Shown here: positions 9,597 to 19,278 of the stretch, piece after piece
Layout: each line of letters opens with the position of its first letter
Numbering within the stretch: position 1 is the stretch's first letter
DNA from: Croceibacterium mercuriale
GTDB taxonomy: Bacteria; Pseudomonadota; Alphaproteobacteria; Sphingomonadales; Sphingomonadaceae
Direction of reading: 5' to 3'
DNA: 64,000 nucleotides
NCBI RefSeq assembly: GCF_000802385.1
Contig: NZ_JTDN01000002.1
Span: 930,001 to 994,000 of the forward strand
Notes under the pieces: model-generated
Told to the model about the DNA's origin: nothing
The model's input: the letters and a program-made list of their open reading frames with translations, nothing else
Database searches by the model: none
Translations under genes and position numbers: made by a program

Positions 9597-12293
9597 TTGA
9601 AGCGCATTTTCGCCGCTGCCCTGTGCTCCATCGCCCCCGCCGCATTGCTGGCTGGCTGCGCCACCACCGCCACCTCGACCGGGGCTGACACTGCAGCCGT
9701 GGCCGGGCTGACCACGCAGCCGCTGCCGGCATCGGTCAATACCGACCTGCCGCGTACCGCCCGCCCGCTGCATTACACGATCGATGTGATCCCCGATGCG
9801 GCGAACCTGCGCTTCGTAGGCACGACCACCATCGACACCGAGGTGTTCGAGCGGACCAGCACGCTGGTGCTGCATGCGGTCGATCTGACCTTCTCCTCCG
9901 CCCGGCTGCTGCCCGCTGACGGCAGTGGCACGGCGATCCCGCTGCGCACCCGCGTCGACCCGCAGGCGCAGACCGTCACCCTGACCGCGCCGCGTGCCTT
10001 CGATCCGGGCCGCTATCGCGTGGACCTGAGCTATGCCGGGATCATCAACACGCAGGCAAACGGGCTGTTCGCGCTCGATTACCCGGACAAGCGCACCGGG
10101 CAGCAGGTGCGCGGCCTGTTCACCCAGTTCGAGGCGCCCGACGCCCGCCGCTTCGCGCCGATGTTCGACGAGCCGAGCTACAAGGCCACCTTCGACCTGG
10201 CTGCCACCGTACCGTCGAACCAGATGGCGCTCAGCAACATGCCCGTCGCCGGCGAGCAGGATCTGGGCAACGGCACCAAGCGGGTGACCTTCCGTACCAG
10301 CCCCAAGATGAGCAGCTACCTGCTGTTCTTCGGCCTAGGCGATTTCGAGCGGGTGGCCAAGCAGGCGGCCGCCGGCGTGGAGGTCGGCATCGTCGCCCCC
10401 ACCGGCAGCGGCACGCAATCCACCTATGCGCTGGACACGCTGGCGCCGATGATCGGCTTCTACAACGACTATTTCGGCGTGAACTACCCGCTGCCCAAGC
10501 TGGACAATATCGCCGGCCCGGGCGAGTCGCAGTTCTTCGGCGCGATGGAGAACTGGGGCGCGGTCTTCACCTTCGAACGCATCCTGCTGGAAGATCCCGC
10601 CGTCGCCAGCGCCGCCAGCCGGCAGCAGCTCTACACCACGCAGGCGCACGAAGTGGCGCACCAGTGGTTCGGCAACCTGGTCACCATGGCCTGGTGGGAC
10701 GATCTGTGGTTGAACGAAGGTTTCGCCAGCTGGATGGAAACCAAGGCGACCGACCATTTCAACCCGCAATGGCATGCGCTGCTCAGCCGGGTCGGCGGGC
10801 GTGAAGCGGCCATGAGCCTGGACAGCCTGGTCAGCACGCACCCGGTAGTGCAGCCGATCCGCACCGTCAGTGAAACCAACCAGGCCTTCGATGCCATCGC
10901 CTACCAGAAGGGCGAGGCGGTGATCGCCATGCTGGAAGCCTTCGCGGGCGAGGATGTGTGGCGCCAGGGCATCCGCGGCTACATGGCCGAACATCAGTAC
11001 GGCAACACGGTCAGCGACGACCTGTGGGCCGCGGTGGAAGGTGCCGGTGCCACCGGGCTGACCGACATCGCGCATGACTTCACCCGCCAGCCCGGCGTGC
11101 CGCTGGTGATGGCGGAAGCGGCGTGCGCCAACGGCCGCACCAGCCTGTCGCTGACGCAAGGCGAGTTCAGCCGCGACCGGCGCGAGGCGGTGGCGGCCAA
11201 TCCCACCCGCTGGCGCGTGCCGCTGAACGTGCAGGTCGGCACCGCCGCCCCGGTGCGCGAAGTGCTGCAGGGGCAGACCACCCTGGCGTTGCCCGGCTGC
11301 GGCCCGGTGATCGTCAACGGAGGGCAGCTGGGTTACTTCCGCACGCTGTATTCCGCACGGATGATTGCGGAACTGGCCCGCGGCATGGCGCGGCTGCAGC
11401 CGATCAACCAGCTCGGCCTGATGCGCGACAACTGGTCGCTGGCGCAGGCCGGCTATCAGCCGGTCGGCCCGGCGCTGGACCTGCTGGCCGCGATCCCCGC
11501 CGACGCCAATCCGGTCGTCACCGAAAGTGCGGTATCCCGCTGGGGTGCGGCGTATGACCTGCTGGAGACGGAGGCGGACAAGACCCGCCTGCGCAACCTG
11601 GCCATCGCCAAGTACCTGCCGGTGCTGCGCCGCATGGGCTGGCAGCAGCGCCCTGCCGACACGGTGGCGGAGGCCAACCTGCGGTCCGAGCTGATCGCCA
11701 CGCTGGGCAATATGGGCGAGCCGACCGTGCTGGCCGAAGGCAACCGCCTGTTCGCCGCCCTGGCGAGCGATCCCAAGGCGCTGGACGGTCCGCTCAAGTC
11801 CACCTGGCTGTCGCTGACCGCGCGCAACGCGACGCCCCAGCAGTGGGAGCGGCTGGCGCAGCTGGCTGCGACCTCCACCAGCACGGTGGAGCGGCAGACC
11901 TATTACCAGCGGCTGGGCGCCGTGGCGGACGAGGCGCTGGCGCGGCGTGCGCTGGCCCTGGCGCTGTCCGGCGAGGCGGGCACCTCCAGCGCGCGGATCA
12001 TCAGCGCAGTGGCGACCGAACATCCGGAGCTGGCCTACGACTTCGCGATCGAGAACCGCGCGGCGGTGGAGAAGCTGGTCGATAATTCGGCCCGTGCCCG
12101 CTACTTCGCCGGCCTTGCCTCCGCATCGCAGGATCCGGCGATCCTCGGCAAGCTGCGCACCCTGCGCGCCGCCACCCCGGCGGACGAGCAGGTACCGATC
12201 GACCGGGTGATCGGCGGCATCGAGCAGCAGCTGGAGGCGAACCCGCGCATGCGCGAGCAGATCGCCGGCTGGCTGCGGCTGGAGGCACGCTGA
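9597..12293 (+). CDS. M1 family zinc aminopeptidase, lipoprotein
   Basis: An 898-residue gluzincin aminopeptidase. A TTG start at 9597 is chosen because GGAG lies 8 bases upstream and it gives a lipoprotein signal MKRIFAAALCSIAPAALLAGC (Cys21), placing the enzyme on a periplasmic membrane face. The substrate-anchoring GAMENWG motif and the zinc motif HEVAHQW (residues about 351-357), followed by the third ligand in NEGFASW, are intact. The C-terminal half has the ERAP1-like helical domain. It releases N-terminal residues from peptides and, together with the other peptidases in the window (M13, M24B, S9), points to a peptide-scavenging lifestyle. Confidence 0.93.
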   Translation: MKRIFAAALCSIAPAALLAGCATTATSTGADTAAVAGLTTQPLPASVNTDLPRTARPLHYTIDVIPDAANLRFVGTTTIDTEVFERTSTLVLHAVDLTFSSARLLPADGSGTAIPLRTRVDPQAQTVTLTAPRAFDPGRYRVDLSYAGIINTQANGLFALDYPDKRTGQQVRGLFTQFEAPDARRFAPMFDEPSYKATFDLAATVPSNQMALSNMPVAGEQDLGNGTKRVTFRTSPKMSSYLLFFGLGDFERVAKQAAAGVEVGIVAPTGSGTQSTYALDTLAPMIGFYNDYFGVNYPLPKLDNIAGPGESQFFGAMENWGAVFTFERILLEDPAVASAASRQQLYTTQAHEVAHQWFGNLVTMAWWDDLWLNEGFASWMETKATDHFNPQWHALLSRVGGREAAMSLDSLVSTHPVVQPIRTVSETNQAFDAIAYQKGEAVIAMLEAFAGEDVWRQGIRGYMAEHQYGNTVSDDLWAAVEGAGATGLTDIAHDFTRQPGVPLVMAEAACANGRTSLSLTQGEFSRDRREAVAANPTRWRVPLNVQVGTAAPVREVLQGQTTLALPGCGPVIVNGGQLGYFRTLYSARMIAELARGMARLQPINQLGLMRDNWSLAQAGYQPVGPALDLLAAIPADANPVVTESAVSRWGAAYDLLETEADKTRLRNLAIAKYLPVLRRMGWQQRPADTVAEANLRSELIATLGNMGEPTVLAEGNRLFAALASDPKALDGPLKSTWLSLTARNATPQQWERLAQLAATSTSTVERQTYYQRLGAVADEALARRALALALSGEAGTSSARIISAVATEHPELAYDFAIENRAAVEKLVDNSARARYFAGLASASQDPAILGKLRTLRAATPADEQVPIDRVIGGIEQQLEANPRMREQIAGWLRLEAR

Positions 12294-12300
12294 CAGGAGC

Positions 12301-12324
12301 GCCCCTCCCCTGATGGGGACGGGC
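12301..12324. terminator. possible hairpin between convergent genes
   Basis: A 10-bp stem with one mismatch (GCCCCTCCCC / GGGGACGGGC, loop TGAT) fills the gap between the stops of the M1 aminopeptidase and the HerA-like ATPase. There is no T-run on either side, so termination efficiency is doubtful. Confidence 0.4.
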
Positions 12325-12325
12325 C

Positions 12326-13903
12326 TCAGCGCATCAGGCCACCGATCAGGTTGCGCACGAAGCGACCGGCCAGCGGCCCCATCAGGTCGCTGGCGATGGA
12401 GCCAAGCCCGCTGGTCGCGGCATTGCGCACCGGATTGGCGCGACTGCGGCGGCCGCTGACGGTGCCGGCCGCGATCGACCCGGCGGAACTGGCGGCTGCG
12501 CCTGCCGCGCTTTTCGCCGCCTTGCCCCAGATGGACGGCGACTTGCGTTCGCGTTTCATCACGGTGGCGCGCCCCTGTTCCTCGACCTCCTGCGCCGTGG
12601 CGGCGGCATCGGCGGCCTTGCGCGCGATCACCTCCGCTGCGCTGTCGCGGTCCACCCGCCGGTCGTAACAGCCGCCGATCGGGCTGGCCGCGCGGATCGC
12701 TGTGCGCTCGTCGGCGGTGAGGGGGCCCAGCCGGCTGCGCGGCGGCTTCACCTTCGTGCGCTGCACCATGGATGGCGCGCCATCCGGCAGCAGGGTGGAG
12801 ACCAGCGCCTCCCCGACCTTCAGTTCCGCGATGGCGGTCGTCACGTCCAGCGCCGGATTGGTGCGGAAGGTCTCCGCCGCAGCGCGGATCGCCTTCTGGT
12901 CGCGCGGGGTGAAGGCGCGCAGCGCGTGCTGTACCCGGTTGCCCAGCTGGCCTGCGACCTTCTCCGGAATGTCCACCGGGCTCTGCGTTACGAAGTAGAC
13001 GCCCACGCCTTTCGAGCGGATCAGCCGCACGACCTGTTCCACCGTCTGCAGCAGCGCGGGGTTCGCATCGGTGAACAGCAGGTGCGCCTCGTCGAAGAAG
13101 AACACCAGCTTGGGCCGGTCGAGATCGCCAACTTCGGGCAGCACCTCGAACAGCTCGGCCAGCAACCATAGCAGGAAGGTGGCATACAGGCGCGGGCTGC
13201 GCATCAGCCGGTCCGCCGCCAGCACGTTGACAATGCCGTGCCCGCGTCCGTCATGCGCGATGAAGTCCTCGATCTCCAGCGCCGGTTCGCCGAAGAACAT
13301 GTCACCGCCCTGCGATTCCAGGGCAAGCACCTGCCGCTGGATCGCTCCGACGCTGGCGCGGGTGACGTTGCCGTAACGGGCGGACAGATCCTTCGCATTG
13401 TCCGCCGCATGGGCCAGCATCGCCCGCAGGTCGGCCATGTCGATCAGCAGCAGGCCTTCCTCGTCGGCATAGCGGAACACGATGTTCAGCACGCCTTCCT
13501 GCGTATCGTTGAGGTCCAGCAGGCGGGCGAGCAGCAGCGGCCCCATCTCGCTGATGGTGGTACGCACCGGATGGCCCTGTTCGCCCCACAGGTCCCACAG
13601 CACGGCCGGTGCCGCTTCGTAGGCGTAATCGGCGATGCCGAGCTCGGCCGCGCGCGCCTCCAGCGCCGGGGCGCTGCGCGCCGTCGTACTGCCGGGCATG
13701 GCGATGCCGGACAGGTCGCCCTTCACGTCGGCCAGGAACACCGGCACACCCGCGCGGCTGAAATCCTCCGCCAGGCCCTGCAGCGTCACGGTCTTGCCGG
13801 TGCCGGTCGCTCCGGCGATCAGCCCGTGCCGATTGGCGCGCGACAGGTCCAGCACCTGCCGTTCGCCGCCGTCGGCCATGCCGATGAAGATGCTGTCCGT
13901 CAT
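12326..13903 (-). CDS. HerA/YjgR-like ATPase (DUF853)
   Basis: A 525-residue P-loop ATPase of the DUF853/YjgR group, related to HerA-FtsK translocases. The ATG at 13903 is preceded by GAAGGAG and starts MTDSIFIGMADG. Walker A is AGATGTGKTVTLQ (near residues 27-39); the Walker B-like FFFDEAHLLF lies mid-chain; the region VRLIRSKGVGVYFVTQSP is typical of HerA-type ATPases. The C-terminal ~100 residues are Ala/Ser/Arg-rich (AAGAAASSAGSIAAG) and may be a glycine-zipper-like or flexible tail. The cellular role of this family is poorly defined; a DNA- or protein-translocating function is only suggested by fold. pabB diverges upstream. Confidence 0.85.
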   Translation of the reverse strand: MTDSIFIGMADGGERQVLDLSRANRHGLIAGATGTGKTVTLQGLAEDFSRAGVPVFLADVKGDLSGIAMPGSTTARSAPALEARAAELGIADYAYEAAPAVLWDLWGEQGHPVRTTISEMGPLLLARLLDLNDTQEGVLNIVFRYADEEGLLLIDMADLRAMLAHAADNAKDLSARYGNVTRASVGAIQRQVLALESQGGDMFFGEPALEIEDFIAHDGRGHGIVNVLAADRLMRSPRLYATFLLWLLAELFEVLPEVGDLDRPKLVFFFDEAHLLFTDANPALLQTVEQVVRLIRSKGVGVYFVTQSPVDIPEKVAGQLGNRVQHALRAFTPRDQKAIRAAAETFRTNPALDVTTAIAELKVGEALVSTLLPDGAPSMVQRTKVKPPRSRLGPLTADERTAIRAASPIGGCYDRRVDRDSAAEVIARKAADAAATAQEVEEQGRATVMKRERKSPSIWGKAAKSAAGAAASSAGSIAAGTVSGRRSRANPVRNAATSGLGSIASDLMGPLAGRFVRNLIGGLMR

Positions 13904-13979
13904 GCTGTGTCGCTCCTTCTGCGGGGCCATGCCTGCCAGACGATAGACATGCGGGCAATTGCGGCTAGATCATCCGCCC

Positions 13980-15803
13980 ATGTCTGCACCTGCCCCATTC
14001 GTGCTGCTGGACGATGCCCGTGATGATGGCACGGGCGCGATGTTGCTGCGCGATCCCGCGCAGCTGTTCGTGGCGCGCACGTCGGACGAGGTGCTGCCGG
14101 TGCTGGCGGCGGCCGACGCCGCACGGCGGGAGCACGGCGGCACGCTGGCCGGCTATCTCGCCTACGAGGCCGGACTGGCGCTGGAGCCGCGCCTGGCCGA
14201 ACGCGCGGCGCCGCGCAGTGGTGCCACCGGGCCGCTGGTATGGTTCGGCCTGTTCGCGCAGGCCGAACCGATTGCCGACGTCCCCACATGGCTGGCCGCG
14301 CAGGATGGCGGCGCTGGCGGTGACATCGCCGCCAGCATCGGTCCGCTGGATCCCGCGCGCACCATCGGCGATTACCTCGGCGCATTCGACCGGCTGCAGG
14401 ATGCGATCAACGCCGGCGACATCTACCAGGCGAACCTGACCCTGCCACTGGCGGGCGGCGCCACAGGCGATCCCTTCGCGCTGTATGCCGCCATCCGCGA
14501 TGATGCGAAGGGCGGGCATGGCGCGCTGGTGTTCGACGGGTCGCACTGGCTGCTCAGCTTCAGCCCCGAACTGTTCTTCGCGCTGGACGGCGGCACCATC
14601 ACCACCCGGCCGATGAAGGGTACCCGTCCGCGCGGGGTCGACGCCGCCGAGGATGCCGTGCTGGCCGCCGAACTGGCCGCCTCCGCCAAGGAGCGGGCGG
14701 AGAACCTGATGATCGTGGACCTGCTGCGCAACGATCTGGCGCGGGTTGCGACCCCGGGCAGCGTGCGGGTGAGCGACGCCTTCACGGTGGAAACCTATCC
14801 CACCGTCCACGCCATGACCTCCACCGTCAGCGCCGACCTCGTGCCGGGCAAAGGCGCGATGGACGTGCTGCGGGCGCTGTTCCCCTGCGGTTCGATCACC
14901 GGTGCGCCCAAGATCCGCGCAATGGAGCTGATCGACGCGGTGGAGCCGGACGCACGCGGCCCCTATTGCGGGTCGATCGGGCGGATCGGCGCGGATGCCG
15001 GCGGGGCCGAGCAGGCCAGCTTCTCCGTCGCGATCCGCACCGTGCGCCTGGCTCCAGGCGAGAATGGCCGACACCAGGCGGTGATGGGCGTGGGCGGGGC
15101 GATCGTCGCCGACAGCGATGGTCTGGCCGAGTGGCGCGAAACGCAGGTCAAGGGAGGCTTCCTGCGCGGGCGTGCCGGCGGGCACGATCTGATCGAGACG
15201 ATGCATGCCACGCCCGACACCGGCATCGCGCTGCTGCGCCTGCATCTCGACCGGCTGGAGCGCAGCGCGGCTGCGCTTGGCTTCGCTTGCAACCGGACCG
15301 CCATTGCGGCGGCGATCGAGCAGGCGCTCGGCCACCTGTCCGCGCCGGCCCGGCTGCGGCTGGTGCTGGCGCGATCCGGCGCGATGGCGCTGGAGAGCAG
15401 CGCTCTGCCCGCAACCCTGGGCGGGCCTGTGCCGGTGCTGCCCGTGCCCCTGCCGGTCAGCGCGGGCGACTGGCGGCTGCGGCACAAGACCACCGAGCGC
15501 GCCTTCTATGCCGAGGCGCTGGATGTCGCGCACGCTGCCGGCGCGCAGGAGGCGGTGCTGGTGCGGCCGGACGGCTTCGTGACCGAAGGCAGCTTCACCT
15601 CCATCTTCGTGGAGCGGGCCGGTCGGCTTGTGACCCCGCCGCTGGCCCATGGCCTGCTGCCGGGTGTCGCCCGCCGCGCGCTGCTGGAAGAAGGCCGCGC
15701 GACCGAAGGCGCGCTGACGCTGGACGATCTCGCCGACGGTTTCCTGCTCGGCAATGCCTTGCGCGGGCTGATGCCGGCCCGGCTGATCGCATGCCGTATC
15801 TGA
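13980..15803 (+). CDS. pabB: aminodeoxychorismate synthase component I fused to aminodeoxychorismate lyase (PabB-PabC)
   Basis: A 607-residue bifunctional enzyme for 4-aminobenzoate, the folate precursor. The first ~390 residues are the chorismate-binding PabB domain with FSPELFF, TRPMKGTRPRG, the DLLRNDLARV metal-site stretch and PCGSITGAPKIRAMELI. The remaining ~210 residues are a class IV PLP enzyme domain (DLIETMHATPDTGIALLRLHLDRLERS ... TEGSFTSIF), matching 4-amino-4-deoxychorismate lyase. Such fusions are known in proteobacteria. The ATG at 13980 is chosen because the fold starts there. The following aminotransferase gene starts inside the last 13 bases, so the two are translated as a unit. 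Confidence 0.93.
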   Translation: MSAPAPFVLLDDARDDGTGAMLLRDPAQLFVARTSDEVLPVLAAADAARREHGGTLAGYLAYEAGLALEPRLAERAAPRSGATGPLVWFGLFAQAEPIADVPTWLAAQDGGAGGDIAASIGPLDPARTIGDYLGAFDRLQDAINAGDIYQANLTLPLAGGATGDPFALYAAIRDDAKGGHGALVFDGSHWLLSFSPELFFALDGGTITTRPMKGTRPRGVDAAEDAVLAAELAASAKERAENLMIVDLLRNDLARVATPGSVRVSDAFTVETYPTVHAMTSTVSADLVPGKGAMDVLRALFPCGSITGAPKIRAMELIDAVEPDARGPYCGSIGRIGADAGGAEQASFSVAIRTVRLAPGENGRHQAVMGVGGAIVADSDGLAEWRETQVKGGFLRGRAGGHDLIETMHATPDTGIALLRLHLDRLERSAAALGFACNRTAIAAAIEQALGHLSAPARLRLVLARSGAMALESSALPATLGGPVPVLPVPLPVSAGDWRLRHKTTERAFYAEALDVAHAAGAQEAVLVRPDGFVTEGSFTSIFVERAGRLVTPPLAHGLLPGVARRALLEEGRATEGALTLDDLADGFLLGNALRGLMPARLIACRI

Positions 15804-16963
15804 GCCCCGCGCTGCAGCGCATCGCCGCCAGTCCCACCACCGCCATGACCGACCGGGCCAGCGCGCTCCGGGCCGAGGGGCGCGACATCATCTCGCTCTC
15901 CGTGGGGGAGCCCGACTTTGCCACCCCGCCGCATGTGCTGGCCGCCGCCCATGCCGCACTGGATGCAGGTGACACGCGCTACACGCCGGTGACCGGCACC
16001 GCGACGCTCAAGGCCGCCGCCGCACTGCATTTCGCGCGCGATCTGGCGCTGCCGACCGACCCGGCGCAGGTGATCGTCACCGCCGGCGGCAAGCAGGCGA
16101 TCTTCGAGGCGCTGGCGGCCACGGTGGGGCCGGGCGACGAGGTCATCATTCCCGCGCCCTGGTGGGTATCCTACCCCCAGATGGTCCGCTTCGCCGGCGG
16201 CACCGTGGTCCCGCTGCAGACCAGCGCGGCCGACGGCTTCCGGTTCGATGCGGCGACACTGGAGGCGCTGATCACGCCGCGTACGCGCTGGCTACTGCTG
16301 AACAGCCCCGGCAATCCGACCGGTGCGGTGTTCCCGGCCGCGATGCTGGACGATATGGCCGCGGTATTGCGGCGCCATCCGCACGTGCTGGTCATGTCGG
16401 ACGATATCTATGCGCCGCTGATCTATACCGGCGCCCCGCATGTGACGCTGGCCGCGCGCCAGCCCGACTTGGCGCCGCGTGTGCTGACCGTGTCCGGCGT
16501 GTCCAAGAGCCATGCGATGACCGGCTTCCGCATCGGGGTCGCCACCGGTCCGGCCTGGCTGGTCGAGGCGCTGGGGCGATTGCAATCCAACGCCTGCGGC
16601 AATCCCGCCTCCATCAGCCAGGCAGCGGCGGTGGCGGCCTTTGCCGGACCGCAGGATTTCCTGGCCGACTGGCGGGAGACGTTCCGCCGCCGGCGCGATC
16701 AGGTGGTGGCGGCGGTGAACGCGGTACCCGGCCTGTCGACGCCGGTACCCGACGGCGCGTTCTATTGCCTGGTGGATGCCGCACCGTTGCAAGACCGGTT
16801 CGGCGGCGACGACAATGCGCTGGCGCTACACCTGCTCGAAGCTGGCGTAGCGGTGGTCGCGGCCAGTGCCTTTGGCGGCACGTTCGGCTTTCGTATCAGC
16901 TTCGCCGCGGACGAGGCAGTGCTGGCAGCGGCCATGACGCGGATTGCCGCTGCGCTGGTATAA
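15791..16963 (+). CDS. class I/II aspartate aminotransferase-like PLP enzyme
   Basis: A 390-residue fold-type I aminotransferase of the aspartate aminotransferase subgroup I-gamma. Conserved features are GEPDFATP near the start, NSPGNPTG in the middle, and the PLP-binding lysine Lys239 in SGVSKSHAMTGFRIG. It likely moves an amino group between aspartate (or an aromatic or branched amino acid) and 2-oxoglutarate in the cytosol; the exact donor cannot be read from sequence. It overlaps the pabBC stop by 13 bases and so shares its transcript. Confidence 0.9.
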   Translation: MPYLSPALQRIAASPTTAMTDRASALRAEGRDIISLSVGEPDFATPPHVLAAAHAALDAGDTRYTPVTGTATLKAAAALHFARDLALPTDPAQVIVTAGGKQAIFEALAATVGPGDEVIIPAPWWVSYPQMVRFAGGTVVPLQTSAADGFRFDAATLEALITPRTRWLLLNSPGNPTGAVFPAAMLDDMAAVLRRHPHVLVMSDDIYAPLIYTGAPHVTLAARQPDLAPRVLTVSGVSKSHAMTGFRIGVATGPAWLVEALGRLQSNACGNPASISQAAAVAAFAGPQDFLADWRETFRRRRDQVVAAVNAVPGLSTPVPDGAFYCLVDAAPLQDRFGGDDNALALHLLEAGVAVVAASAFGGTFGFRISFAADEAVLAAAMTRIAAALV

Positions 16964-16971
16964 CCACAATG

Positions 16972-16997
16972 GCGATGTTTCCCCGGGGAAACATCGC
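16972..16997. repeat. 26-bp perfect palindrome between convergent genes
   Basis: GCGATGTTTCCCC followed immediately by its exact reverse complement, with no spacer. It lies 8 bases after the aminotransferase stop and 2 bases before the uvsE stop. No T-run follows, so it may be a cruciform or mRNA-end hairpin, or a protein-binding dyad. Confidence 0.75.
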
Positions 16998-16999
16998 GA

Positions 17000-18112
17000 T
17001 CAGGTTTCTCCCTCATCCACATCCGGTTCGTCCTCCGCATTGGCGTTGGCCATCACCAGTGCCTCGTCCGCCAGGGCGGCATCGGTGACGCCGAAGCGGG
17101 CGGCGACGTCGGGGGCGTAGCGGACCAGGTCGCCGCGCAGGCGCAGCAGGGACAGGTCCTTGCTCTTGCCCTCCAGCATCACGTCGAACACCAGCCCTTC
17201 GGCCATGCGCATGAAGGTGGCGAATTCGAACGGATTGGTGAAGTCGCTGTGCCCGGTCCACACTGGCGGGCGCAGCACCGTCTTGATCCGCGCGCCGGGC
17301 TTGGGCTTGTTGAGCAGCAGTTCGCCCTTCTTCGGCTTCGCGCCGGCTACGATCTTCTGCTTGATCTCGCGCAGTTCGGTCCGGGGTGAGGAGAAGTGCA
17401 TCTTGGGCCGGCAGCCTTCCGGCCAGCTGTTCACGAACCGCTCGAACGTGTCGCGGATCTCCAGCCGTTCGGGATTGAGGCACCAGAAATGCTGGTAGTC
17501 GAATACCAGCCGCACCCCGGTCCGTTCGTGGATCCACAGCACATCGGCGGCGCTGAAGCGGATGTCGTCATTCTCCAGCACCAGCCGGCGCTGCACATGT
17601 TCGGGGCACTTGTTCCAGCCTTCGATCCAGCGCGCGCGCGATGCCTCCGGATCGCCGTAAACGCCGCCGACATGGGTGATCATCACCGCCTCGTCATCCA
17701 GTTCCATCCGGTCGAGCATCTCGGCCTGGGACGACAGGTCCCAGATGCTCTTGGCTGTCAGCTCCGGATCGGGCGAGTTCAGCAGCACATACTGGCTGGG
17801 GTGGAATGACAGGCGGATGCCCAGATCCTTCGCCTTGCGGCCGAAGGCGCGCAGCTCCGCATCGGAATCCGCCACCATCGAATGGAACTGCGGCATGTCG
17901 GGATGGGTGGCATAGGGCGCGATGTCGGATGACAGTCGGTACATGTCGATCCGCACCTTGGCGAGGTAATCGAGCACGCCGTCCAGCAGCTCCAGCGAGC
18001 ATCTGAGGTGCGGGTCCTTCTGCCAGCGGCGGGTGTCCTGGGTCTTCACGCCCGGGCGGCCCATGACCTTCACGGGAAAGCCCAGGCGCAGCGGATAGGT
18101 GGGATCAGTCAT
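17000..18112 (-). CDS. uvsE: UV damage endonuclease UvsE/UvdE
   Basis: A 370-residue TIM-barrel endonuclease that nicks 5' of UV photoproducts in an alternative excision repair pathway. Family-typical segments are RLGFPVKV, LSFHPSQYVLLNSP with metal-binding histidine, MITHVGGVYGD, LVLENDD, VFDYQHFWC and the C-terminal KMHFSSPR. The ATG at 18112 matches the family start (MTDPTYPLRLGF). At ~370 residues it is longer than the ~300-residue core, with an extra C-terminal segment ending in an acidic tail (EDEPDVDEGE). It diverges from the pseudouridine synthase gene and converges on the aminotransferase. Confidence 0.92.
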   Translation of the reverse strand: MTDPTYPLRLGFPVKVMGRPGVKTQDTRRWQKDPHLRCSLELLDGVLDYLAKVRIDMYRLSSDIAPYATHPDMPQFHSMVADSDAELRAFGRKAKDLGIRLSFHPSQYVLLNSPDPELTAKSIWDLSSQAEMLDRMELDDEAVMITHVGGVYGDPEASRARWIEGWNKCPEHVQRRLVLENDDIRFSAADVLWIHERTGVRLVFDYQHFWCLNPERLEIRDTFERFVNSWPEGCRPKMHFSSPRTELREIKQKIVAGAKPKKGELLLNKPKPGARIKTVLRPPVWTGHSDFTNPFEFATFMRMAEGLVFDVMLEGKSKDLSLLRLRGDLVRYAPDVAARFGVTDAALADEALVMANANAEDEPDVDEGET

Positions 18113-18173
18113 GCGCGGGCAACGCCGCTGCCTGCCATATCGGTCCTGCGAAAAGCCTGTTAAGGGCGCCGCC

Positions 18174-18842
18174 ATGACCCTGCCGATCCTGTACGAAGAC
18201 GCCGAAGCGCTGATCATCAACAAGCCCGCGGGGCTCTCGATCGATCGGCCGCGTGCCGGAGGGCCGGCCCTGACCGACCATCTGCCCGGCCTGCGGTTGG
18301 GATTTCAGCGGGAGCCGGCGGCGGTGCACCGGCTGGACACCGACACGTCCGGCTGCCTGCTGCTGGCGCGCAATCCCAAGGCGCTGAAGCGTTTCTCCGC
18401 CGCGTTTGAGGCGCGCCTGCCGGTGAAGCGCTACCTGGGCGTGCTGGCCGGCGTGCCGGCGGAGAGCGAGGGTGTGATCGAGCTGAACCTGTCCAAGATC
18501 AGCAGCGCGGATGATGGCTGGCGGATGATCCCGGCCAAGAAGGGCAAGCCCGCGCTGACCCGCTGGCGCGTGCTGGACGTGCAGAATGGGCGCGCGCTGG
18601 TGGAGTTCCTGCCGGAAACCGGCCGCACCCACCAGATCCGGGTCCATGCCGCCAGCGGCATCGGCATCCCGCTGCTGGGTGATCCGGTCTATGGCCAGAA
18701 GGCCGGCATCCGCCGCACCATGCTGCATGCCGCCGCGCTGACCATGCCGCGGGAAGGCAAGGATCCGGCCGCCGCGGTTGCGCCGATGCCGGCGGACTTC
18801 CTCGCGCTGGGTTTCGTGGATGACACCCCCGCCGATGAATGA
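18174..18842 (+). CDS. RluA-family pseudouridine synthase
   Basis: A 222-residue RNA pseudouridine synthase. The catalytic aspartate lies in the signature HRLDTDTSGCLLLA, and the C-terminal part has the conserved ETGRTHQIRVHAA and LLGDPVYG. It isomerises uridines in rRNA or tRNA; the target site is not predictable. There is no S4 domain. The start ATG at 18174 is followed directly by the core fold. Its stop overlaps the arfB start by 8 bases, which links two translation-related functions in one transcript. Confidence 0.92.
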   Translation: MTLPILYEDAEALIINKPAGLSIDRPRAGGPALTDHLPGLRLGFQREPAAVHRLDTDTSGCLLLARNPKALKRFSAAFEARLPVKRYLGVLAGVPAESEGVIELNLSKISSADDGWRMIPAKKGKPALTRWRVLDVQNGRALVEFLPETGRTHQIRVHAASGIGIPLLGDPVYGQKAGIRRTMLHAAALTMPREGKDPAAAVAPMPADFLALGFVDDTPADE

Positions 18843-19239
18843 GGTGATCGCCCGCGCACTGGCACTGGCGAGCGAAAGCTTCGTCACCGCCAGCGGCCCG
18901 GGCGGGCAGAACGTCAACAAGGTGGCGAGCGCGGTGCAGCTGCGCGTCAACATCTACCAGCTGCGCCTGACGCCGGAGGTGTTCCATCGCCTGAAGGGGC
19001 TGGCCGGCAGCCGCCTGAACGGACGGGGCGAGATCATGATCGATGCGCGGCGCCACCGCACGCAGGAAGCCAACCGGGCCGATGCGCGCGAGCGGCTGGC
19101 GGAGCTGATCACGGAAGCGCTGGTGGAACCGAAGACCCGCGCCAAGAGCCGGGTCAACCGGGTGGGCAAGGTGCAACGGCTGGCGGGCAAGAAGGTCCGC
19201 AGCACCGTAAAGGCCAATCGCGGCAAGGTCGACTGGTAG
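18835..19239 (+). CDS. arfB: alternative ribosome-rescue peptidyl-tRNA hydrolase ArfB (YaeJ)
   Basis: A 134-residue release-factor-like protein that frees ribosomes stalled on non-stop mRNA. It has the catalytic GGQ in SGPGGQNVNKVASAV and the basic C-terminal tail (KSRVNRVGKVQRLAGKKVRS) that enters the empty mRNA channel. There is no stop-codon recognition domain, which separates it from RF1/RF2. The ATG at 18835 overlaps the end of the pseudouridine synthase gene, so translation is coupled. Confidence 0.94.
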   Translation: MNEVIARALALASESFVTASGPGGQNVNKVASAVQLRVNIYQLRLTPEVFHRLKGLAGSRLNGRGEIMIDARRHRTQEANRADARERLAELITEALVEPKTRAKSRVNRVGKVQRLAGKKVRSTVKANRGKVDW

Positions 19240-19278
19240 GGTGCGATCCTGACTCCGGCTTGACTCCGGCGCGGGCCT

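Noticed and set aside
10335-13169. 944-codon minus-strand frame opposite the M1 aminopeptidase
   Set aside because: Shadow of a gene with intact HEVAH and GAMENWG motifs; it also crosses into the HerA-like gene in another frame.
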